The notes under the pieces: model-generated
Databases searched by the model: none
Told to the model about the DNA's origin: nothing
What the model saw: the letters and a program-made list of their open reading frames with translations, nothing else
Assembly: GCF_001591585.1 (NCBI RefSeq)
Contig: NZ_BCVE01000012.1
Span: 62,001 to 126,000 of the forward strand
Source: Niallia circulans NBRC 13626
Lineage (GTDB): Bacteria; Bacillota; Bacilli; Bacillales; Cytobacillaceae
Direction of reading: 5' to 3'
Length of the DNA: 64,000 nucleotides
Made by a program: the position numbers and the translations under genes
Shown: positions 54,467 through 61,026 of the stretch, in pieces
How positions within the stretch are numbered: position 1 is the first letter of the stretch
How the letters are laid out: every line of letters begins with the position of its first letter

Positions 54467-57187
54467 TTACGTCCATGTTGTTGCTGGCTTGGTAGTATTG
54501 GCAAGCCAGTCATACTGCAAGAGGCGTAGTTCGAATAACTTCAATGGGTCATGGAACAATTCTGGATTATTCTTTAATCGGTCTAATAAATTCTTATATT
54601 CTACGATATCTTTTGATTTTTCCTCAGCAATTTGCTCTAATGTCCTTTTTGGACGGACAAAGAACATTTTAATATCATTTTCCAATCCCTTTTCATAGAA
54701 ATCAAAATGCTGCAAAACTGCTGTCGAAACAGATGCTGCCACATCAGAAAAATCCTCTGTTTCCAGATACTTTTGATATCTTGATTGAAGCATTTTGTTA
54801 TTTTGCTGAATTGCACCAAGCAGCTTCCCAGCACTCTTCAGAAATACTTGGGATGCATTAAAACGATTGAAAATATTTAATGGTTCGATGCGAAGTCCGC
54901 TTGATAACCGGCGTGCATCTCTTTTCCAATCTTCTATAATCACAAAATCACAAGATAGCTCTATTGGATGCTCCTTGTAAATTCCATTGAAGCCTTTGCT
55001 TAGCTCATTAAGGAATAGTTGGCCATCCTCTAATTGTTTATGAGCTGCTTGAATCCATTCTTCAATACTTCGATGAATTTTCGGCGATAATGTTTCATTT
55101 AAGTACTCATTTACTCGTTTATTCATCTCTTTATTTAGAGAGATATGCATTTTACTATAATCACTATCTTCTTTTATAATATCCTTACATCCTTTTAAAA
55201 TAGCTGGAATTTCCTTTTTAATTGCTTCTTGCGTTTCTATTTTGATTTCATCAAACTGCTTTGTTATTAACTCACTTTTAGAGGCTTCCATATCAATTAG
55301 TTGATTTTTAGCTCCAGTCAGCTTGCTGACCATTTCCTCATAAAGCTGGAGTGATGCTTTTAAACTATCTTCCATATCCAATCGTTTATCCAATAGATTA
55401 GTAATTAAATCTTGAATGATAGAAATACAGCTTTGCAATCGTTCTTCATTCATCTTTCTAGCTGCAAAATGGTGGTAATAATAACGGCTAATTTCATCTA
55501 GTTGAGCTTCTCTCTCCTCTTGCTTGGAATAAATAAAGATTTTGCTATCTGGAAAATAATGCTGAATTGCAGACATCGCCTTTTGTAAACGCTTGGATGC
55601 TACTTTTTCATTATCTAAATCATCGATATAAATTAAAAATTGCAGTGTTAAAAATGGCGACTTTTCCTTCCATTGCTTTAATTGTTCATATTCCGTATAA
55701 GAAAAAACAGATTGCTCATTAATAACAAATAAGAGACTGTCAGCAAGCATAGCATAATCTGCGTAAGATGCATCTTCTACAAAAGGAGCAGTGGTAACCG
55801 TCCATCTATTTTGGTTTAAATAATGAGAAGGAGTGTCTAACTGGAACACTCTCGGACTCTCCTGTTGAACAAGCAATTCTTCATAAAAATTCGTGAGTGT
55901 ATCAATTAATTTTAAGCCAGAATTGGTTACTTCGTTTATTTCTAGATAGTCATTATCCTTTATCGTTAAAATCGCATTTGTATCTTCTGCTAAAACAGTC
56001 TCTCCTACTAGCTCATTAATATAGGCATTTACACCGCTGCCAACAGATCCTACCATTAATAACTGATAATGATTCGATGGAAGAAAATCGTGTACCTTTT
56101 GGGCAAACTTCTTATCTAATGGAATATCATGCTTATCTGCCCACTCGATAATAGATTCAAATAAGTTCATAAATTGCTGGAATGATATATTTGTTTCTGT
56201 TGTTTCATTAATAACCATCTCTGCTTTTGATACAACAGATTGATCCATCGAATGTTTAAACATTTCATTCCAAGCTAAAACTGCCGATGCTGCCGATACA
56301 GTCTGTTGTCCAATTGAAGATAAGAAGTAATTGGATAAAAGAGCCGGAACAATTTCTTCCACTTCCTTAATCGAATAACTGCCATCAATTAAAAGAGCGT
56401 ACGCACCTTCCAAAATATGCGCCAATCCTTCTTCTCCTTCGCAAGGAACAGGTTCATAAATGCTATTAAATACCGTTACCCATGTTAGATAATAGGCTGT
56501 GTCTTCATAGTTTTTCCATAATGATATAGATAATCTCTCAAAAGTAGCAAAGTCTAACTCTTGAAGATTTTTTAAGCTTTCTATAAAGTATGCAGGCTCA
56601 AACTGCTGAATCACTCCTAAGTTGCTATAATGAATTAATGCTTCATACCATTTTAATCCATCTGTTCTTTTTCCTTCCTTAACAGCAAGCTCTACTGCCT
56701 TTTCCCAATTTTGCTGTTCTTCATAATATGATTTTGCGATAGTTGGTATATTCGCATAGTCTGGATTAGTAAGAACTAGATTATTAATAATCCCCAATGC
56801 CATTTCATGATTCCCTTTTTGGAAATATAAAGAAAATAGTTGCAAAGATATTTCTGTTTGTAAAAGCTCTGAATCTGTCACAACAGATTTATAAAAACTT
56901 TCCGCTGTTGAATATTCCTCTAATTCCAAGTATGCGTCTGCTAGATTCTTCTTTGCCCATGGCTCTAATTCATTACTAATATTCTCCCATTTAAAAATTG
57001 CCGCTTCATAGTCATGGTACTGAAAATATAATTCACCTTGTGCGAAACGGATGGAGGTTAGATCTGGAACATTCTTTCTTTGTTCCGCTATATATAATTG
57101 GCCTAAAACTTCAATTGGCGACTCGTCTCTATCCTGTAAGTATCCTTCATAATACGTTTTTTCAATTAGTTTTTTTTCTAATGTCAT
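54467..57187 (-). CDS. TPR protein with a degenerate dynamin-like GTPase domain
   Basis: 906 residues, cytosolic. Residues about 40-180 hold TPR-like helical repeats (ELYFQYHDYEAAIFKW, LADAYLELEEYSTAESFYKS, EEQQNWEKAVELAVKEG). Residues about 372-600 look like a dynamin-type G domain. The phosphate loop reads LLMVGSVGSGVNAYINELVG, with Val386-Asn387 where GKS/T is required, and the G4 motif is only YIDDLDN. Long helices from about 600 to 890 resemble a dynamin stalk, with no membrane span. GGGGGAAG precedes the ATG. The protein is probably a nucleotide-independent scaffold or pseudo-GTPase. It stands alone and its function is unknown. Confidence 0.7.
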   Translation of the reverse strand: MTLEKKLIEKTYYEGYLQDRDESPIEVLGQLYIAEQRKNVPDLTSIRFAQGELYFQYHDYEAAIFKWENISNELEPWAKKNLADAYLELEEYSTAESFYKSVVTDSELLQTEISLQLFSLYFQKGNHEMALGIINNLVLTNPDYANIPTIAKSYYEEQQNWEKAVELAVKEGKRTDGLKWYEALIHYSNLGVIQQFEPAYFIESLKNLQELDFATFERLSISLWKNYEDTAYYLTWVTVFNSIYEPVPCEGEEGLAHILEGAYALLIDGSYSIKEVEEIVPALLSNYFLSSIGQQTVSAASAVLAWNEMFKHSMDQSVVSKAEMVINETTETNISFQQFMNLFESIIEWADKHDIPLDKKFAQKVHDFLPSNHYQLLMVGSVGSGVNAYINELVGETVLAEDTNAILTIKDNDYLEINEVTNSGLKLIDTLTNFYEELLVQQESPRVFQLDTPSHYLNQNRWTVTTAPFVEDASYADYAMLADSLLFVINEQSVFSYTEYEQLKQWKEKSPFLTLQFLIYIDDLDNEKVASKRLQKAMSAIQHYFPDSKIFIYSKQEEREAQLDEISRYYYHHFAARKMNEERLQSCISIIQDLITNLLDKRLDMEDSLKASLQLYEEMVSKLTGAKNQLIDMEASKSELITKQFDEIKIETQEAIKKEIPAILKGCKDIIKEDSDYSKMHISLNKEMNKRVNEYLNETLSPKIHRSIEEWIQAAHKQLEDGQLFLNELSKGFNGIYKEHPIELSCDFVIIEDWKRDARRLSSGLRIEPLNIFNRFNASQVFLKSAGKLLGAIQQNNKMLQSRYQKYLETEDFSDVAASVSTAVLQHFDFYEKGLENDIKMFFVRPKRTLEQIAEEKSKDIVEYKNLLDRLKNNPELFHDPLKLFELRLLQYDWLANTTKPATTWT

Positions 57188-58026
57188 AACTTCCCCCTGC
57201 TATTCATTTAGAGTGGTTTTTTATCATTCTAAATAATATATTTATGCTCATCCGTCATCATTATGTCTTATGTAGGCTATCCTTCATTGTAGCAAATCAG
57301 ATTATTTCATGGATTTCGAAACCGATTCAATCTCTTTACAATATAATAACAGGCTAAGTAATCGTTCTGAATGGTTGGGTATTTCTTCGTGATATAAGCG
57401 AAAGCGCAGTATATTCCCTCTTTAAATCTGGGTACTATTATATTTAAGATTACTGATTCTTCTCCTCATCCTCTAGTGTCCATCGTACCTTTCTTCCCTG
57501 TTTTTTATTTATCCTCTCCGTCTTTTTACCTAGTTCACTTTCTCCTTTAACAGAGTGGGGATTATTCCAGGATAATAGCAATAGACCCTTAGATTTTAAA
57601 GGAACATACTCTTTGGAAAATAACCGCTATTCACCCTTCCTATTCTTTCCATCTATCCTGAGTAGAAGCTACAACTCCCCAATCAAATAAAAATTATTCC
57701 CTGGAAACTAACTTATGGAAATGAAAGGGGGTTTTTCAAAACATCATGGAGGTTGTCGTTGATTATGGGAATTACACGAATAAATCATACTTAACGAGAA
57801 AAAAGGAGTCCGAGCGTCCCTCTGCTAATGATGATGATTTTTTTATATTGTTCCAAATGGAATGGGCAAGAGCTATGGCAGAACGAAAAAGACAGTGTTA
57901 GTATGCCAATAACGGTGATATGGCAGGTGAGTAATCTCTTAGAAGTTTAAGGATTAAGCAAAAATTGCTTAAGAAAAAGGAAGAATAGATCGTGGAAAAA
58001 ATGTTCGAATAGCACAAAATCAACAC
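57188..58026. other. Large intergenic region downstream of the lanthipeptide cluster
   Basis: About 840 bases between the upstream end of the TPR gene and the terminator of the lanthipeptide operon. It holds one doubtful short ORF (57746-57901). The rest is AT-rich with no recognised RNA, repeat or conserved protein remnant. Confidence 0.5.
57746..57901 (+). CDS. Possible small protein of unknown function
   Basis: 51 residues, starting MEVVVDYGNYTNKSYLTRKK and ending ILFQMEWARAMAERKRQC. The polar middle is followed by an amphipathic helix. The ribosome-binding-like AGGGGG is about 14 nt upstream, farther than usual, so expression is doubtful. It may be a remnant of a larger gene. No family was recognised. 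Confidence 0.3.
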   Translation: MEVVVDYGNYTNKSYLTRKKESERPSANDDDFFILFQMEWARAMAERKRQC

Positions 58027-58067
58027 TAAAAAACAGTAAGTAGATAAACATTTAATCTACTTACTGT
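58027..58067 (-). terminator. Terminator of the lanthipeptide operon
   Basis: ACAGTAAGTAGAT (58033-58045) and ATCTACTTACTGT (58055-58067) form a 13-bp perfect stem with a 9-nt loop. A TTTTTT run follows on the minus strand. It lies 18 nt after the transporter stop. Confidence 0.85.
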
Positions 58068-58084
58068 AATCCCAAAACTACAAA

Positions 58085-59794
58085 CTACACCGCAGCTGTA
58101 GAAATAAACTCTTTATATCTTTTATTCATCTCACTCATTCTTTCATGGGAACCTTCACATACAATTTCTCCATCTTCAATGAATAATACATTGTCACCTG
58201 GTTTTACTTCTTCTAGGTTATGAGTTACTTTAATCACTGTCTTATCTTTAGTAAGTTTGTTTATTGATTCCAATACTAAATTTCTAGATTCTATATCTAA
58301 GTTTGAGGTAGGTTCGTCCAATAAAATTATATCCGGGTTCTTCAAAAATAGCCTAGCTATATTTAATCTTTGTTTTTCTCCCCCTGATAATTTGTCGCCA
58401 CTCTCCCCTATATTTGTATTAAGTTTGTCCTTCTGTCTATCAACAAACTCTTGTAAATTCGCATACCTTAAAGCCTCTCTTATTTTTGATTCATCAATTT
58501 GGTCTTCATCAAGACCATATAGCAAATTATCTAAAATGGTACCGCTAATTAAGGAGGAACCTTGGCTTACTATCCCAATGTTTTTTCGAAGTTCATATGT
58601 GTTCAAATGACTGATATTGATATTGTCTATTGTTATGGAACCACTTTCTGGATGATAAAACTTCTCCAATAGGTTAATTAAAGTTGTTTTCCCAGATCCT
58701 GAAGGACCAACAATCGTTAGAGACTCCCCTCGTTTAATAGTAAAGCTGATATCACTAAGCATAGGTTTATCTTTGTACCCAAAAGTAATTTGATTAAAGG
58801 ATAATTCATGTAGAAATTTATACTCTGTATTACCAGTGTATTCAACTTCGTTATTATTCATTATATTATTTAAACTTTTAATTGCACCATTAGCTTTATG
58901 GTACTCTCCAATAAATCCACTAATGGAACTCATTGGGGTCATCATTTGAAAGGCATAGATTACAAACGCAATTAATGTACTTATAGTTAATGTTCCTACT
59001 GAGATTCTATATGCCCCATATCCTACCACTATTAATAAGCCTAGAATAAGTAAAAAATTCACTAAAGGAGCTACTATAGCAAAAATTTTACTTTCATATA
59101 AGTTAGCATTGTATAGTCTATCAATACACTTATACATTAATGATTTTTCCTGTTTTTCAGCTGTTGAAGCCTTCACCATCTTTATATTTTTAAAAGTCTC
59201 TTGCGTTTTTGAAATAAAAACAGAAGTTTCTTTTTGTTGTCTATCCCCAGTATTCTCCATTCTCCTCATCAGAGGAAATATAATCCCAAATATAAATGGA
59301 GCAATTATTAGTACCACAACCGTTAGTTTCCAATCGAGGATAATTGTTAATGCTAATCCACCAAGTATCATTATAATTCCCGTAACTAATTTAGGGATGT
59401 GATATGTGATTAAATCTTTAACAATTTCTGTATCATTTACGATTCTACTTGATAATTCTCCGCTGTGGTAATCATCAAAAAAATCAACTTTAAAATAAAT
59501 AACCTTATTGTAGATATTTTTTTGTAAATCGCGAATTACCATGTTACCAAATTTAGATATTATGTACTGATTAACGGCTTCAATTATAGATTTTATTACT
59601 AAGAATAAAACTAAACCTCCAACCATCCAAAGGCTTATCTCATTCATTGAAAATTCATCAACAATATCCTTTACCAAAAGTGGGAAAAATAAAGTTGCTG
59701 CTGTAAATAAAATAGATGCAATTATAATTGTGACCAAAAGTAATTTCTTCTTTGTATCATTAATTGCTAATAGGAGCATTTTATACGCATTCAA
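58085..59794 (-). CDS. ABC exporter of the lanthipeptide cluster (LanT-like, no peptidase domain)
   Basis: 569 residues, starting at TTG with GAGGTGA 7 nt upstream. Six membrane helices (1-300) are followed by an ATPase: Walker A GPSGSGKT (363-370), signature KLSGGEKQR, Walker B IILLDEPTS with catalytic Glu, H-loop THNLE. The N-terminus lacks the C39 peptidase domain of class II LanT exporters, so it exports but cannot cleave leaders. It follows the precursor array by 81 nt, across a hairpin, and ends the operon. It might also provide self-immunity (inference). Confidence 0.9.
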   Translation of the reverse strand: MNAYKMLLLAINDTKKKLLLVTIIIASILFTAATLFFPLLVKDIVDEFSMNEISLWMVGGLVLFLVIKSIIEAVNQYIISKFGNMVIRDLQKNIYNKVIYFKVDFFDDYHSGELSSRIVNDTEIVKDLITYHIPKLVTGIIMILGGLALTIILDWKLTVVVLIIAPFIFGIIFPLMRRMENTGDRQQKETSVFISKTQETFKNIKMVKASTAEKQEKSLMYKCIDRLYNANLYESKIFAIVAPLVNFLLILGLLIVVGYGAYRISVGTLTISTLIAFVIYAFQMMTPMSSISGFIGEYHKANGAIKSLNNIMNNNEVEYTGNTEYKFLHELSFNQITFGYKDKPMLSDISFTIKRGESLTIVGPSGSGKTTLINLLEKFYHPESGSITIDNINISHLNTYELRKNIGIVSQGSSLISGTILDNLLYGLDEDQIDESKIREALRYANLQEFVDRQKDKLNTNIGESGDKLSGGEKQRLNIARLFLKNPDIILLDEPTSNLDIESRNLVLESINKLTKDKTVIKVTHNLEEVKPGDNVLFIEDGEIVCEGSHERMSEMNKRYKEFISTAAV

Positions 59795-59815
59795 TTAAGA
59801 TTCACCTCATTAATT

Positions 59816-59853
59816 AAGACAATAAAGCTTGATTGACCAAACTTTATTGTCTT
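59816..59853 (-). promoter_or_regulatory. Hairpin between the precursor array and the exporter
   Basis: AAGACAATAAAG (59816-59827) and CTTTATTGTCTT (59842-59853) form a 12-bp perfect stem with a 14-nt loop. On the minus strand only a short TTAATTAA follows, so it should leak rather than terminate fully. It would hold exporter expression below precursor expression and protect the precursor mRNA 3' end. Confidence 0.65.
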
Positions 59854-59875
59854 TTACAGAAATCATTTACTAGTC

Positions 59876-59995
59876 TTAACAGAAGAACCAGCTTGCGTTG
59901 CTGCTTCCTTTACATTGAATACTTGCTAGGGACTTTGCTTTTAGTTGTACATCTTTTGATATAACTTCTTTTTGTAAAGATAACACCTTGTTCAT
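59876..59995 (-). CDS. Class III lanthipeptide precursor, copy 7 (last of array)
   Basis: 39 residues. The leader begins MNKVLSLQKEVISKDVQ, with the class III recognition motif LSLQ. The predicted core is SLASIQCKGSSNASWFFC: Ser22-x2-Ser25-x2-Cys28 and Ser32-x2-Ser35-x3-Cys39, the Cys being the last residue. The LanKC enzyme should phosphorylate and dehydrate the serines and cyclise to the cysteines. AGAAGGAAT lies 7 nt before the ATG. It ends 81 nt before the exporter gene. Confidence 0.88.
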   Translation of the reverse strand: MNKVLSLQKEVISKDVQLKAKSLASIQCKGSSNASWFFC

Positions 59996-60031
59996 TTCTC
60001 ATTCCTTCTTTCTTAATAGTTTTTTTAAGAA

Positions 60032-60151
60032 TTAACAGAAGAACCAGCTTGCGTGACTACTTCCTTTACATTGAATGCTTTTAGAGGATTTTGCTTTTAG
60101 TTGTACATCTTTTGATACCGCTTCTTTTTGTAAAGATAATACCTTGTTCAT
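60032..60151 (-). CDS. Class III lanthipeptide precursor, copy 6
   Basis: 39 residues. Leader MNKVLSLQKEAVSKDVQLK; core SSKSIQCKGSSHASWFFC. The peptide is identical to copy 3, although the two genes differ at silent positions, so selection or gene conversion keeps the peptide sequence. The SxxSxxC and SxxSxxxC motifs are intact. Same ribosome binding site as the other units. Confidence 0.88.
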   Translation of the reverse strand: MNKVLSLQKEAVSKDVQLKAKSSKSIQCKGSSHASWFFC

Positions 60152-60187
60152 TTCTCATTCCTTCTTTCTTAATAGTATTTTTAAGAA

Positions 60188-60307
60188 TTAACAGAAGAAC
60201 CAGCTTGCATGACTACTTCCTTTACATTGAACGCTTTTAGAGGATTTTGCTTTTAGTTGTACATCTTTTGATATAGCTTCTTTTTGTAAAGATAATACTT
60301 TGTTCAT
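60188..60307 (-). CDS. Class III lanthipeptide precursor, copy 5
   Basis: 39 residues. Leader MNKVLSLQKEAISKDVQLK; core SSKSVQCKGSSHASWFFC. It differs from copies 3 and 6 only by conservative Val/Ile exchanges at leader residue 12 and in the first ring. Dehydratable Ser22, Ser25, Ser32 and Ser35 and acceptor Cys28 and Cys39 are all kept. Confidence 0.88.
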   Translation of the reverse strand: MNKVLSLQKEAISKDVQLKAKSSKSVQCKGSSHASWFFC

Positions 60308-60343
60308 TTCTCATTCCTTCTTTCTTAATAGTATTTTGTAGAA

Positions 60344-60463
60344 TTAGCAGAAGAACCAGCTTGCGTTGCTGCTTCCTTTACATTGAATACTTGCAAGTGA
60401 TTTCGCTTTTAATTGAACTTCTTTTGATACAGCTTCTTTTTGTAATGACAATACTTTGTTCAT
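60344..60463 (-). CDS. Class III lanthipeptide precursor, copy 4
   Basis: 39 residues. Leader MNKVLSLQKEAVSKEVQLK; core SLASIQCKGSSNASWFFC, the same core as copy 7. Asp15 of the other leaders is Glu here. Stop is TAA. The spacer to the next unit is of the TTCTACAAAATAC type shared with copy 2. Confidence 0.88.
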   Translation of the reverse strand: MNKVLSLQKEAVSKEVQLKAKSLASIQCKGSSNASWFFC

Positions 60464-60499
60464 TTTTCATTCCTTCTTTCTTAATAGTTTTTTTAAGAA

Positions 60500-60619
60500 T
60501 TAACAGAAGAACCAGCTTGCGTGACTACTTCCTTTGCATTGAATGCTTTTAGAGGATTTTGCTTTTAGTTGTACATCTTTTGATACCGCTTCTTTTTGTA
60601 AAGACAATACCTTGTTCAT
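60500..60619 (-). CDS. Class III lanthipeptide precursor, copy 3
   Basis: 39 residues. Leader MNKVLSLQKEAVSKDVQLK; core SSKSIQCKGSSHASWFFC. An extra serine at position 23 gives alternative dehydration sites. The C-terminal WFFC places three bulky residues inside the second predicted ring, much as LFA and LWE sit in the rings of labyrinthopeptin A2 (established example). Confidence 0.88.
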   Translation of the reverse strand: MNKVLSLQKEAVSKDVQLKAKSSKSIQCKGSSHASWFFC

Positions 60620-60655
60620 TTCTCATTCCTTCTTTCTTAATAGTATTTTGTAGAA

Positions 60656-60775
60656 TTAACAGAAGTACCAGCTTGCGTTGCTACTTCCTTTACATTGAAT
60701 ACTCGCAAGTGATTTTGCTTTTAGTTGTACGTCTTTTGATACAGCTTGTTTTTGCAAAGATAACACTTTGTTCAT
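60656..60775 (-). CDS. Class III lanthipeptide precursor, copy 2 (first of array)
   Basis: 39 residues. Leader MNKVLSLQKQAVSKDVQLK; core SLASIQCKGSSNASWYFC. It is the only copy with WYFC in place of WFFC and with Gln10 instead of Glu10. It starts 38 nt after the stop of copy 1, the more divergent first precursor. The ribosome binding site AGAAGGAATGGGAA differs from the others by one base. Confidence 0.88.
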   Translation of the reverse strand: MNKVLSLQKQAVSKDVQLKAKSLASIQCKGSSNASWYFC

Positions 60776-60812
60776 TTCCCATTCCTTCTTTCTTAATAGT
60801 ATTTTTTAAGAA

Positions 60813-60935
60813 TTAACAAAAGAACCAGCTAGTATTACTTGATGGAGAACAGCCTAAACTCACAGATGACTTTAATACATCTCCATTTTTCCGTTCTTTC
60901 TTACCTATTTTTTGTAAACCAAGAACGTTTTTCAT
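60813..60935 (-). CDS. Class III lanthipeptide precursor, copy 1 (divergent leader)
   Basis: 40 residues. Leader MKNVLGLQKIGKKERKNGDV keeps the LxLQ motif but is otherwise unlike the array copies. The core region SSVSLGCSPSSNTSWFFC keeps both ring patterns (Ser23-x2-Ser26-x2-Cys29; Ser33-x2-Ser36-x3-Cys40) and adds Thr35 and Pro31. It has the best ribosome binding site of the group (AGGAGGTGAT) and is the first precursor after the synthetase, 91 nt beyond its stop. The product should be a related but distinct peptide. Confidence 0.88.
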   Translation of the reverse strand: MKNVLGLQKIGKKERKNGDVLKSSVSLGCSPSSNTSWFFC

Positions 60936-60998
60936 TTTTATCACCTCCTATAATAAATAATTTTGCTCATCATCTTTGAATCCTTTTATTTACATAAA

Positions 60999-61026
60999 AT
61001 GATATATTTTACATCACGAGAGTCAA
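60999..61026 (-). promoter_or_regulatory. Possible internal promoter for the precursor array
   Basis: Minus strand TTGACT (61026-61021), immediately after the LanKC stop codon, then 16 nt and TATCAT (61004-60999). The hexamers match the sigma-A consensus at five of six positions each. It would let the seven precursors be transcribed above the synthetase level. Inference from sequence only. Confidence 0.4.

Larger units (their letters stand above)
59876..60791 (-). repeat. 156-bp tandem array of six lanthipeptide precursor genes
   Basis: Starts at 60775, 60619, 60463, 60307, 60151 and 59995 are spaced exactly 156 bp: a 120-bp gene plus a 36-bp spacer with its own ribosome binding site (AGAAGGAATGAGAA). 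Two unit types alternate in the order a-b-a-b-b-a, defined by core (SLAS...SNAS against SSKS...SHAS) and by spacer (TTCTACAAAATACTATTAAG against TTCTTAAAAA...). Confidence 0.92.

Noticed and set aside
59876-60791. CRISPR-like array
   Set aside because: The 156-bp periodicity comes from tandem coding units with ribosome binding sites and stop codons. There are no short direct repeats separating unique spacers.
60361-60816. Plus-strand hydrophobic ORFs across the precursor array
   Set aside because: They are antisense readings of the repeated precursor genes, lack ribosome binding sites, and look hydrophobic only because the complementary strand is pyrimidine-rich.
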